Origin: Poronia punctata
Lineage: Eukaryota > Ascomycota > Sordariomycetes > Xylariales > Xylariaceae
Reading direction: 5' to 3'
Length of the DNA: 64,000 nt
Assembly (NCBI GenBank): GCA_022579005.1
Contig: MU401455.1
Location: forward strand, 558,001 to 622,000
Below, piece after piece: positions 38,219 through 48,548 of this stretch; position 1 is the first letter of the stretch, and each line of letters starts with the position of its first letter. A model generated the notes under the pieces. The model was not told the DNA's origin, ran no database searches, and was given only the letters and a program-made list of their open reading frames with translations. The translations under genes and the position numbers were made by a program.

Positions 38219-39536
38219 TCTGGTGGCAAGAGTGAGAATATCTGGGAATTAGGTGTTGATGTTTCGTGAGAAAGTTATGTTTGTTTGATATTAAGCATGG
38301 TCTATCTATCGACTTTCCTGGCGGTCACTCGAAGCAATATATACAAAATTCCTAGTATCATTTTGCAACTCTTCTTCTCATCATTACCTATCCCCCCCCC
38401 GGTGCCCCCCTTTCTCGATGGCATCATCGAGATTTCGCATCCAACGTACAAGGTCGATGAACTCATACTACGTAGTCATACACAAGAGCCTGCCAGTTCT
38501 CCGCCATAGGGCTAGCTCAGACAAGCAAATAATCAGATCCAAGGAATGCACTAACTCTCGGCAGTGGGTCGAATCGTCCTCGGTTAGTTTGACTCGGGAT
38601 GGTGATGCTTGTGATCCTAGAGTAGACTAACCTAGGCTCGACTACCTACTGTATCTACTACTAGACTAAAGACTGGATGGCCGGATGGGGTGGGCGAGAG
38701 GAGAGTTTAAAATCACTCCGGAAGAGTATCGAGTAAGAGCGTAGTGAGGCCTTTGCGTGCGATATTGTCCATATTCCCATATTTCAACCCGAGTAGAAAT
38801 ACCGTAGTAAGAGTAGTGGTATCAAAGAGTATACTCGTAGTAGTGATAGTATCAACGAGAGAAAAAGCTAGTCGATCATATCATCCACCAAGAATCCAAA
38901 AAGGTCAAAAGGGACTTTCGCTTCAAGCCTCGACGCTAGCCGGATGAGTCCACGATAGTCAATCCATACCTTTAGACTATCTATCAAACCGAAATAGGAA
39001 ATAGACAGTGACACGACAGACTGAACTGGTATATTGACGTAACATATGAGATCATGACAGTATCGTTTTGGACACATCAGAGAGGATATAAGGCATAGCG
39101 GCAAAACACTAAGCGCCGACTCTCTGCCGATCATTAAGGACTTTGTTATCAGCCCCAGGAGTCTAACATTTATCTAGCTTGATGGATACCCGAGCGATTG
39201 GATCGGACCATTAATCCCCATCGTCTTATTACATGTACCTAACTTGACTTGTACAAGGTTCGAAAGATAGATCGTTGATGATCTGCCGATGATGCGCATC
39301 TGCTGGGTAATCCGAGAATTCGGAAACCGTTACTGTAGATCCGTGACGAAGCCTTCATAAAAAAAAGAAATAAAAAGAAAAAGGGAAAACAGGGGGAAAA
39401 AGAAAGACATTACGTGTAAATAAACCGTCTTCCACAGTGAAATAAAACGTCGCTGTAGTGCCCTTCACATTCACATGTAATTACCCTTTAGTCTGACTCT
39501 AACCTGGCGCTAGTTCTTCCGACTTGTAGATCCAAA
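38219..39536. other. Divergent promoter region between terpene synthase and Sec14-like gene
   Basis: No coding sequence was recognised. A C9-type run lies near 38392-38400 and AGTAGTAG-rich sequence around 38790-38850. A TATATA box on the minus strand at 38338-38343 is about 120 bp before the synthase start. Confidence 0.5.
38338..38343 (-). promoter_or_regulatory. Possible TATA box of the terpene synthase gene
   Basis: TATATA reads on the minus strand about 120 bp upstream of the chosen start codon at 38218. The position fits, but the region is AT-rich and chance is not excluded. Confidence 0.3.
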
Positions 39537-40776
39537 ATGTCGACCGTGGCAAGTGACAGTGACAATACAGATTTCGTCAGATTCAAACAACTATGTGAGA
39601 ACGCTGGTCTCTTACAGCGACAAAGCGACTTATCTCACGACGACGTATGCGATGGATTAAACGATGAAGTGACTCTAAGGCAAGCCCCCTGATTCTCCCT
39701 ATCGTATGATATGTAGGGTGCTAATACCGCTTTACCATTTCAGACGTTTCTTTGCCGCGCGCAGCGGAGACCCCCAAGCAGCTTTTGAACAGTTCAAAGA
39801 AGCCGTGGGGATACGCAAGTCAGCAAATCATATACCGATATATGCAAACATCGACATTTCAGACTATGAAGCGACACGGAAACTTGTTAGTGGAAAAGAA
39901 CCCCCCCTATTAGAAGGTAAAAAAAATACTTACACCGACAAAACAGTACCCTCACTGGAGTGGTTACCGGGATAAACGTGGCCTGCCCATCTGCATGTTT
40001 GACATCGCTGCTCTCAATGGCGCGACCATGGCGGATTACAAGAAGACGCGCGGCATGCCCCTTGCCACGGGGGATTTGTCGACAAGCCCGAACTCGGTAC
40101 AACGAGCCATCACTTTCCACGAGACCCTGACTCGGTTCGTCTTGCCGTTATGTACCGCCATGCAAGACAGACCGGACCCGCATATCCCCGTGTCGAGCGC
40201 CGTCTACCTCGTCGACGTCTCCTCGTTTGGGCTCAAGCAGGCGTTTGATCTCAGGAATTACGCCCAGGATATCAGCAAGTTGTTGGCGACTAGCTTCCCG
40301 GAAGTGGTGGACACTGTATACGTGAGTGTTTACCATTTGCAGTCTTGCTATTTTGTTGTTCTAACTTCCGACGTCGGTCATAGGTTCTCAACGCACCGGC
40401 ATATTTCGGAAAGATATGGAATCTACTCAAGAAATGGGTGGATCCACGAACAGCGGAGAAATTGGTTATCCTAACCAAGAGCGAGGTTCTCCCACGGCTT
40501 ACTGCTTCCATCGACCTCGAGGCGATCCCGCAAGAACATGGCGGAGAGTTTGAATTTCAACATGGCATGGTTGCCCGGTTGGATCCGGGCATTTGCCGAC
40601 AACTGGAATGGCTTTGGCAATCACCGGGCACGATACCACCCGGACCTGTCAAGTGGGTAGTGGATGGGGAAGGGAGGCGGATGGCGGTGGCCGTCGGGTC
40701 GATTAGTGGGGAGCCACGGTTTCAACCGCTTGCCGTGCTCCCAACGCGGGAGTTTCAGATCCCGGCTTCTGCGTAA
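39537..40776 (+). CDS. Sec14-like CRAL-TRIO domain protein (phosphatidylinositol transfer type)
   Basis: Exons 39537-39679, 39744-39885, 39947-40321 and 40384-40776 give 350 residues. The N-terminal CRAL-TRIO helices include RRFFAARSGDPQAAFEQFKE and IDISDYEATRK, joined by splicing to YPHWSGYRDKRGLPICMFDI. The lipid-binding lobe shows YLVDVSSFGLKQAFDLRNYA, FPEVVDTVYVLNAPAYFGKI and WNLLKKWVDPRTAEKLVIL, the classic Sec14 order. Such proteins exchange phosphatidylinositol and other lipids between membranes and prime lipid kinases. The first intron appears to use a GC donor (AG|GCAAGC at 39680) and a normal CAG acceptor; only this splice gives LRRFFAARSGD. The C-terminal 80 residues look like a family-specific extension. 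It is divergent from the terpene synthase and need not be part of a cluster. Confidence 0.92.
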
Positions 40777-41342
40777 CAGTAGGAGTCGGGAGTCAGGACC
40801 TAAGGTTAGGTTACTGTTGGCTCCGAACGCGGTAATCCCAAGTCCCGACTCTCAATAGCGACACATTTAATGAGTTGTCGTAGTTAATATTGTAGTTCTG
40901 AAATGACAGAGTTGCTCTGATAGAGATGCCTTATGGAATACCTCATTAAAGACCATGGACTTGCTATAGTAATGTCACTGCCGGGGAGACTCGGGGGCTT
41001 TTGTTGAAGTAGTAGGTAGCTCCTGTCACTGTCCATTTATTACCGCTCTATTCTTGTGGTCCACAATATGTCAAAGTAGGACGGACAAGCTGACTCTTAC
41101 GCCAACACATGTAATAGGTAGGCCACGCTGAATCCTGATGCAGCAGCAGGTAACTCAATGCACATGAACTAGGTTAAGTAAGCAACAGACATGAAAAGGG
41201 ATAGGTCTCAATATGCCGGGCCCCTGAGCCAGCTTCCATATTGTTGATCAGGATTCTCATTGTAGGTTAAAACGAGAAGGAATAGGATCTCTTGCAAGAA
41301 TGCACCAAAAACAAAAAATGCCGCTAAAAACAGTTTTATAGG
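40777..41342. other. Intergenic region left of the terminal-repeat element
   Basis: No gene recognised. It is the 3' flank of the Sec14-like gene, ending in ATAGG directly before the first terminal repeat. Confidence 0.45.
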
Positions 41343-41446
41343 TGTTGGGTTGGATAGGTAATTATGGTATGTTGAAGTGTTGGAGGGATACAGTCCCTTC
41401 ACTGTAAAGGACCCTAATTATAGCTAGATCCGTACCTTCCCCTACA
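41343..41446. repeat. Left 104-bp terminal direct repeat
   Basis: Identical over its full length to 42061-42164; begins TGTTGGG and ends CCCTACA. Contains an internal GGGA-TACAG-TCCC stem. Confidence 0.9.
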
Positions 41447-42060
41447 CACGGCCAAACCTTCCTCGCAACGAGCACCGCCGAGGGCGAAAACCACACACAA
41501 ACAGACCGCCCGAAATACCTTCAGAATTATCATAATTAACGTCATTTCAATATCCCTCCGACTGCCTCAAACATGACCACTCCACGAAGTCTCCTCTACC
41601 TCCCCAGGTCTCCCTTTATCCCAGCCGGAAATACGTCGACGGGTAAAGGTTAGGGGAGAGTCTCATGCTGGAATTCTTTGAAAATAATCGACGTAAACCT
41701 TGTTTTTTAACGTTAATTATGATGAATTTGAAAAAATAATGGGAAGTATGTGTATGTAGGTAATTCTTTTTTTCTTCTCTCTACTCGAGCCCGCGGCGAA
41801 GAGGTATGGACCGGTATAGGTATGTAGGTATAGGTCGGAATACTGCCATTGCTTGTACTTCTTTCAATTCCGTAGGTATGTATGTTGTAGCGTGGCCAAA
41901 AGAACAGCGAAAGCGAAGGCGGCGGCAAGGGATGCCGGCGTAATGACTGTTGGAATTACATATTGAATATGTATAAATGACCTTTGTATCTTAATGTGTA
42001 ATGAGTACCGCGATGAGAAACGCAAACAGGAATTAGACGAAGGCGGCAGCTCTCACCATA

Positions 42061-42164
42061 TGTTGGGTTGGATAGGTAATTATGGTATGTTGAAGTGTTG
42101 GAGGGATACAGTCCCTTCACTGTAAAGGACCCTAATTATAGCTAGATCCGTACCTTCCCCTACA
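42061..42164. repeat. Right 104-bp terminal direct repeat
   Basis: Identical over its full length to 41343-41446; followed by TAGG. It lies 366 bp before the SAICAR synthetase start codon. Confidence 0.9.
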
Positions 42165-42529
42165 TAGGTACTAATAATTGGTTATAGCAGGCACTATAGT
42201 GGGGTGACTGTGAATGGTCCGACTAACGGCCGATACCAAAAGTCCATATCCAATGGAACTATATGTAATTGTGTCATTCGTCTCAATAGGAACATTTCCA
42301 TATTGTCGAGGGTACTCATCGATGAACCTACGGCTACAGGCACCGAGAAATAAAAGCATAAAGCTCTGACTGAACCTCCCTTTTTCTTCTTCTTGACAAG
42401 TGACTCAAGAAACTCGAGGAATTCTCATAACCCCTCTTACAGTATAAAAGTGGAAGAAAGCATCGACTGCCCCGCCAATTACCTCGTGCCCCCCACGAAT
42501 TGTAACCCAGAGTGCCTACATCTTTCAAG
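42165..42529. promoter_or_regulatory. Promoter region of the SAICAR synthetase gene
   Basis: This is the 365-bp gap between the terminal-repeat element and the start codon; it must hold the core promoter unless the element itself contributes. No specific motif is claimed. Confidence 0.4.
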
Positions 42530-44199
42530 ATGGCAACCCCAATCGTCACGTCGTTGTCGCTTTCCTCTTTGCCCCTCGTAGCCAAGGTCAGTTTTCTTCT
42601 CTATCCACATGGATGATTCGAAACGGCCACTAATCATAAATACATGACATATAGGGCAAAGTGAGAGAGATATATGAAGCTAGCGACTCTACCCTGCTCC
42701 TAGCTACCACAGATCGTATCTCTGCATACGACGTGATCCTGGAGAATGGAGTGCAGAACAAGGGTGCCGTCCTTACGTTGATAACCAACCATTGGCTCCG
42801 AGTTGTTCTACCAAAGCAGATCCCGGGATTGAAACATCATCTTGTTTCTCTAAACATTCCCGCCTCGCTGAATCTCACGCCCGAGGAGAGAAAGCAGCTC
42901 CGGGGTCGCTCTATGATTGTCAACAAGTATCGTGTCTTTCCTGTGGAGGCTATAGGTACGATTGCTTGCTTGCTTGATTGATTGATTGAACTATATAAGA
43001 AAAAAACAGGATTGTTGGCAATGAGCTAATGATGACTTTTCTTTTTTTAGTTCGTGGATATATCACGGGGAGCTCGTGGAACGAATATCAAAAGACGGGA
43101 ACTGTGCACGGTTTGCCTCAGCCCGGCGGCTTGAAACAGTGCCAGGCATTCCCCGACGGGCCGATTTATACGCCCTCCAGTAGGATATTCTTTTGCTATT
43201 TGTAACTCCGGTTACCTGGGGTGGCATTTCACTGACAATCTTCATATAGCCAAAGCACCGGTAGGAGAAAAGGACGAAAATGTAAGTCGTCTCACTAGTT
43301 AAGATGTTCTGTGTTATTTTGGTAAACGACTTATTAACTGGCGCAAAACAGATTACCCCTGATCAAGCGCGTAAGATCGTGGGTGAGAAGTATGCCGATA
43401 GGATTGAGAGCCTTGCCCTCTCCATTTACAAGGCTGCGCACGAGTATGCTGTAAGTGATGTTATATTTAACAATTGTGCCAACACCAACCTATTTCCGAA
43501 GTATATTCATTGACTGATGGATTTGATCATATATAGCTTGAAAGGGGGATTATTGTCGCCGACACCAAGTTCGAGTTTGGTATTTATATGCCCAATACCC
43601 ATTTCCGCTGTCCAATCGAATCGCTAATGGTTGATTTAGGCCTTGATGAAGAGACAGACGAGGTTGTGCTGGTTGATGAAGTCCTGTGAGTAAACTTGAC
43701 GCTTACACAAACAAATGAAATGAGCCTGACTGTTGTGTGTTAATACAAACAGAACACCGGATAGCTCACGATTCTGGCCCGCTGCCGAGTATGAGCCTGG
43801 AAGAGACCAGAAGAGCTTTGACAGTAAGAGAGAGACCAGACCAAAGCAGATTATTTTTATACCAGCTTGCTAACGTACCCCTCGTAGAACAATACTTGCG
43901 TGATTGGTTGACTAGTATGTATTCCCGACGTCGTTAACTATTCTATGACACACTCTGGGATTTTTGCAAATACTAACACAATGGCGGCAAATAGGTCATG
44001 GCCTTAAAGGGAAAGAGGGCGTCTCGGTAAAGTCCCTCCCTTTCCACCAGCCACTCTCAATCCCTAGACTGCTTGCTAACTCCTATATGCATAGATGACG
44101 GAGGACGTAGCTACTCACACGGGCGCCAAGTACCTCGAGGCATTTCAACTGCTTACAGGGGAGAGCTTGGACCAGGCATTGGCCAAATTGGAGGGCTGA
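42530..44199 (+). CDS. ADE1: Phosphoribosylaminoimidazole-succinocarboxamide synthase (SAICAR synthetase)
   Basis: Eleven exons: 42530-42586, 42655-42955, 43051-43179, 43250-43281, 43352-43450, 43537-43579, 43640-43685, 43753-43823, 43888-43914, 43995-44026, 44095-44199. All junction phases agree and give 313 residues, close to yeast Ade1. Signature stretches: GKVREIYEASDSTLLLATTD, RISAYDVILENGVQNKG, VRGYITGSSWNEYQKTGTVH, LERGIIVADTKFEFGLDEET, VLVDEVLTPDSSRFWP and FDKQYLRDWLTSHGL. The enzyme joins CAIR and aspartate with ATP to make SAICAR in de novo purine synthesis, in the cytosol. Intron density is far higher than in the neighbours, with exons as short as 27 bp. Confidence 0.96.
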
Positions 44200-44762
44200 A
44201 AGGAGGCGAAAAGACAAGAGGTCAACCGGGAAGTCGTCATGATCAGTTATGGGACGATGATGATGATGAGGGTCATCTGTTTCCTATCAAACATGAGATG
44301 TCTGTTTTAGTGACACAGGCTCTGGGTTAGGGGGGCCTGCAATAACTTAGGTTAATTAAGCATTGGCGATACTCTTATATATGCGAATCGCCCATAATTG
44401 CACCATGAAAAACCAAAACCTCTCCCTTGTCTGAAGACATGAAAAATTCAAGGGCGCAATGTACTTGTACCGTATTGTCCTTGACGATAGGTAGCTATGG
44501 AATTTATTGTGAAGAAGTTTAAGATGGGGAGGAAATAGATAAACACTGGTTGATCGACCTCCTTCGATCTGCTGTGGGACTTTTTGTTCATATTTTTATA
44601 TAAATGACTACCAATAAGACGTGCTTCAGACTTTCTCCCCTATTTGCGAAGCACCATCATTGGTGGCTTTTCTCTTTTGATTTCTCATTTCTTACATTTG
44701 TTTATCTTCTCCACTCGAGGTTGCGCAACAAACAAGATCATTTTCACGTAAAATGTCATTTT
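44200..44762. other. Convergent intergenic region
   Basis: It lies between the SAICAR synthetase (plus) and secreted protein (minus) stops. A GATGATGATGATG run at about 44257-44269 is the only notable item. Confidence 0.5.
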
Positions 44763-45996
44763 CTACTGCAACTCCCCAGTAATCTCGAACTCCTCAGTAG
44801 ACGTGCACGTCGTGACAACCTCGTTATACGCGCCGCCCGAAACGGGGATAGTTTCGGAAGTGCAACTGAGGAAGGGATCCACGTTGAGTTCACCAATACT
44901 TTGGAAAGTTGTTCTGTGACCTCGGTCAGAAAAGCAGAAAAGGGGGTGGAATTACGAGAAGAAAAAAGAAAAAAAAAACCAAGACTTACCCGCTCGAACC
45001 ACCATCATCACAAGTCCAAGTCTGATTAATCCGCAACAACTTTCCACTATCCACGATCAAATCAAATTTAGTAATCGGGACATCCTCCTCATTAGCCTCG
45101 AAGACGCTGCAGCTGTACGGCGTCTCGTAGACACCTCCCTGGGGGCCGTGCAGTTCTGGCTCGACGCAGAACATGCGAGGGGAGTAATCGAGCGCCTCGT
45201 TGATGAGGCGGAAGGTGATGTCGGAGAAGGAGACGGCGAAGAGGGGATAATCCGTCTTGGTGTAGACCAGGTCGAGGACGTTCCAGTTGGGCGTGGCCTC
45301 CGAGGCGGCGGCACAGTTGCGCGGGGGGGGATCGAGGATCTGGACCGTGTCGGCCTCGAAGGCGAGGCTGACGCCGTTGTATGAGAGACATTGCGTGCGC
45401 GACGAGTCGTCGGCATATACGCAGTCGAATTGGCCTAGGATGCTGGTCTTTCCTGTGGCACGCATGGCGCGACTAGGTAGGGGGTGTTAAGGGACAGAAG
45501 AGGAAGAGAGAAAAAAGAAGAAAAAAAGCTGAGATGAATAGGTCATGTAGGTAAAGACTTACTTGGTCTCGGGACATGTCCAGGTTTGCTTAATCTCGAC
45601 GGTATGTGGGTTCCACCACACCATCTTGAACTCGGTCTTCACATCCTCGCTGTCACCTTCACACTCGTACCAGTTATACACGGGCTCCGACCGGCCGGCC
45701 AGTTGTCTGGTATACTCCTCTGAGAACTCCTTTCCCTCGGCCGTGCATGAGACGGAAGCATCGTTGAAAGCGCTCTCGATGTCGAAGCTCACACGGCTCT
45801 CGTCAAAGTCATTGTCAAGAGGGGGCCAGGCGCCACTCGACCGCTGAGTGAGGGTCCAATTGAGGTTGCTGAAGACATAGGATTCAGGCGCAGCGTGGCC
45901 GATGTTGTTGATCTCGGGACAAAGCTCTCCTGCCGCACTCGCGAACCTGGAAAGGGTGGCGAGCACAACGGAAGCGGAGGTAATAGAGCGAACCAT
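44763..45996 (-). CDS. Secreted cysteine-containing protein with internal repeats, unknown function
   Basis: Minus-strand exons 45996-45563, 45472-44990 and 44913-44763 splice in frame to 355 residues. A signal peptide (MVRSITSASVVLATLSRFAS, cleaved after SAA or so) starts the protein. Exon 1 ends KMVWWNPHTVEIKQTWTCPE and exon 2 ends FDLIVDSGKLLRINQTWTCD: the same strand-turn-Cys unit, so the protein seems built from two related domains, with a shorter third part (GELNVDPFLSCTSETIPVSG) in exon 3. NWT and NQT sequons are possible N-glycosylation sites; cysteines occur in pairs compatible with disulfides. There is no membrane anchor. I do not recognise the family; a cell-surface, cell-wall or host-facing secreted protein is an inference from the signal peptide only. 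Confidence 0.8.
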
Positions 45997-47231
45997 ACTT
46001 GCTTATAGTATCTAGGTTGAAGTGATGTTCTCTCGTTGGACCGTGAGAGGATAGATAGTTCCTGGCTCTGGGTCGTGGTGAGCTATATATGTATATCCAA
46101 ATATATAACATATACACACACACATGGGTACCTCTATTCCCGCCATGACTGCAGACATATTTCGATGCAGCATCCTACGCTTGTGACGGACCTTGGCGTA
46201 CTTCGCCAGCTACCACGACCTAGACACTCCGGGCCCGAGTTGCACGCTTGTGTGGTGACTAGGTCTGCAACTACTCCGAATCATGATTTCTCCTCACGAT
46301 CTGGACTCTCACGGCCATGAAATAAACGCCGGCTCATTTCCTCGGACTCGGGCTTTGTATTGCTCCTTCGTCGAGAAGTTGGCGATGCAGGTGGCCCTTG
46401 CTTAGCGTCCCCTGCTATTTCGAATCCTACGCCGCGGGTGCGAGGGTTAGATGCAGAAGGTGGTGAGGTAAAGGCGGGGATCCTGGAGGAAAATCCGATA
46501 TGTCGTAGCAAAAATAAAACATACTGCAACATTGCCAGCATCATTCATGGCTTTAGCGTCGGCAAGGACCGCTTGTGAAGCTGGCCGCGACCCAGATACT
46601 TAATCGGTCCGTGGACCTATACCTAGTGCTTCATTTAATTACCTATTCCCTGCCACATCATGACATGTATGTCGCGACAATCTGGTTAGGCAGAATATAT
46701 TAGTGATGCATTACTAACACATCCTTTTTCACCTCTCTCTCGGCCGGAGAGAAATGGTCGCTTTCCCTCTCGTTCCCCTACATTCTCTCCTGCTGTTTTC
46801 CATCATAGTCATTGGCCGGGCATGGGCTAGAAACCAAGTTGGGGAAAGTCCTCATCTCCAGGAAGGAGACACCAGACTCCCTCCGTAACTGCTCAATTTG
46901 CAGTTTGCCCTCTAAATGCATATGCGTATACAGGCCAAGTGATTTCAACTGCGCAGGTTGAACTAGGTTAGTTATTGTCAAGGCCAAGGCAAGCAGCTCG
47001 GTCCCGTCTTCCTTTCCCCGCCCAGTAACCTTGACCTAGGATTGATCTCTACAAGGAGAATGAAAGAAATCTCGACCAGTTCAATGTACGTAAAAGTCTG
47101 ATCCGGGTTGTAAAACCTGTTTCGGCTGCCTTCGCCTGGCTTCATACGCGCAGACAGAATAAGCTGGGGGTATATACAAGTAAAATACGTATTTTAGACG
47201 CCAACGGATCGTAGACACGCGGGCTCCTCAA
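45997..47231. other. Intergenic region
   Basis: It holds the promoter of the secreted protein gene (left) and the 3' flank of Lunapark (right). An ATATATACACACACACATGG stretch lies at about 46106-46125. No gene seen. Confidence 0.5.
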
Positions 47232-48548
47232 CTATTGCACCATCTGCGACTTCTTATCTCGTTTTCTTGCCCTGAACTCTTGCATGTTGCGCCTGGTATC
47301 TGTCTCACTTTGCATTTTGTCCTCCTCATCCGGTTCGACCTTGACCAAATTGCTGGAATGGTCGCTGTCTCTTTCTTCTGCGCTTGCGCTGTCATCGTGA
47401 AATGATTTCCTGCTTCCCAGGACCTCTTGCATTATTTTCTTGCCCTCGTCCATCTCCCCGTTTTGAGCTCCGCACCCCATGCATTTCCAGGTGCCGATTT
47501 CACCCACATTTTTGACGCCAGGGGGTGCTTGACCATTTACAAGCCGGCATTTGTTACATATCAGCACTATGCGATTCTTGGGTGATGTTTCGTCTTCCCC
47601 GAGCATAAGATCTAATATGCGATCATACCAGCGAGGCGGGCCCGAGCTCGTTTCGTACTGGCTCTGCTGATTATAGCTTGGAGGGAGGGGTCCTGCGTTG
47701 GGTGCGAACTCTTCGATCGGTTGATGTCGCAGAGCTGGTTGGCCTTCGGGACGCGGAGGGGAAGGCTGCCCTTGCCGGTTTGGCGGTATACCAGAAGCTG
47801 TTGACGGTCTTTGGATGTTCGCCGTAGGAGGTGGAGGGAGATGCGTACGGCCTGTCAGGTGGCTCGAGTCGATGCTTTGACGATGCTTTTTCCTCGATCC
47901 ACCCTCATCTTGGGCGGCCGGACCCTCACCCCCGTCCTGTTGTTTTTTCGGCTTGCTACGCTTCTCGCTAGGGCCCCCGTATTTTTCAAGTAATTCCAAG
48001 GTAGAGTCGTACTTGGTAGCCTCCTTCAGCTTTTGAATCGTCTTCGCCCGCTCGGCTTGCCGGTCCTTGAGACGATTCTCCAATGTATCTAGTCGGAAAC
48101 TATAGTATGCGTTGACAACTGTTCGCGCGACGTATATTCTGGTCCCCAAAATATTAGGTCAACACGGTGTTCGGTTCCAGCGTGGTCGAAGCAAATGCAT
48201 GCAACGGGCAAGCTTACAGTACGGGACCTCCAGCCATGCCAGTGAATTCCCAAGGTCCTAGGTTATTCCATCCTACAACGAGGGTCAAGACGATGGCATA
48301 TACCAGATATGCAAAGGTGAGGTATAACGTAAGCAACAGCTTGATGCGGCGGGCATTGTTGCGCACCCGTTCCAGCTGAGCTTGAGTATTCTTAATCTTG
48401 ACGGAAAGCGTGGACAGCGTCTTTTCAAACAAGGCTGGGGAGGAATCGTCGCCCTAAAAACCAATTCCGAGGTCAACAAGGGGCGTGTCTGTCAATTGAG
48501 TGGAACAAGATGACAGTAGTTTACCTTCCAGGGCCAAAGGGATACCAT
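47232..48548 (-). CDS. LNP1: Lunapark homologue, ER three-way-junction protein
   Basis: Minus-strand exons 48548-48525, 48453-48218 and 48138-47232 give 388 residues. The N-terminus MVSLWPWKGDDSSPALFEKT leads into a short coiled coil (LSVKIKNTQAQLERVR) and two closely spaced membrane segments (LLTLYLTFAYLVYAIVLTLV, then AGGPVLIYVARTVVNAYYSF across the second splice). A second coiled coil follows (LDTLENRLKDRQAERAKTIQ). After a Pro-rich disordered stretch comes the Lunapark zinc ribbon: LICNKCRLVNGQAPPG, then GTWKCMGCGAQNG (CX2C...CX2C). Lunapark stabilises three-way junctions of the endoplasmic reticulum against Sey1/atlastin-type fusion. The tail is acidic then basic. The 24-bp first exon was chosen because MVSLWPWK is the expected family start. 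Confidence 0.93.

Larger units (their letters stand above)
41343..42164. mobile_element. Small non-coding element with identical terminal direct repeats (TRIM-like)
   Basis: Two identical 104-bp direct repeats (41343-41446 and 42061-42164) bound a 614-bp interior without coding capacity. The repeats start TG and end CA, as LTRs do. The whole unit is flanked by a short duplication: TAGG at 41339-41342 and 42165-42168, extendable to ATAGG if the repeat is taken to end one base earlier. This fits a terminal-repeat retrotransposon in miniature. I see no clear tRNA primer-binding site (no TGG after the left repeat) and no good polypurine tract before the right one, so a plain segmental duplication remains possible. 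Identical repeats suggest a recent event. Confidence 0.6.

Noticed and set aside
44604..45029. 141-codon plus-strand open frame
   Set aside because: It is antisense to exon 3 and the last intron of the secreted protein gene, whose splicing is consistent in all three exons.
44986..45465. Second, separate gene for the downstream half of the secreted protein
   Set aside because: A GTAAGT donor at 45562 and CTAG acceptor at 45473 join both halves in phase, only the first half has a signal peptide, and a further exon continues in phase at 44913.
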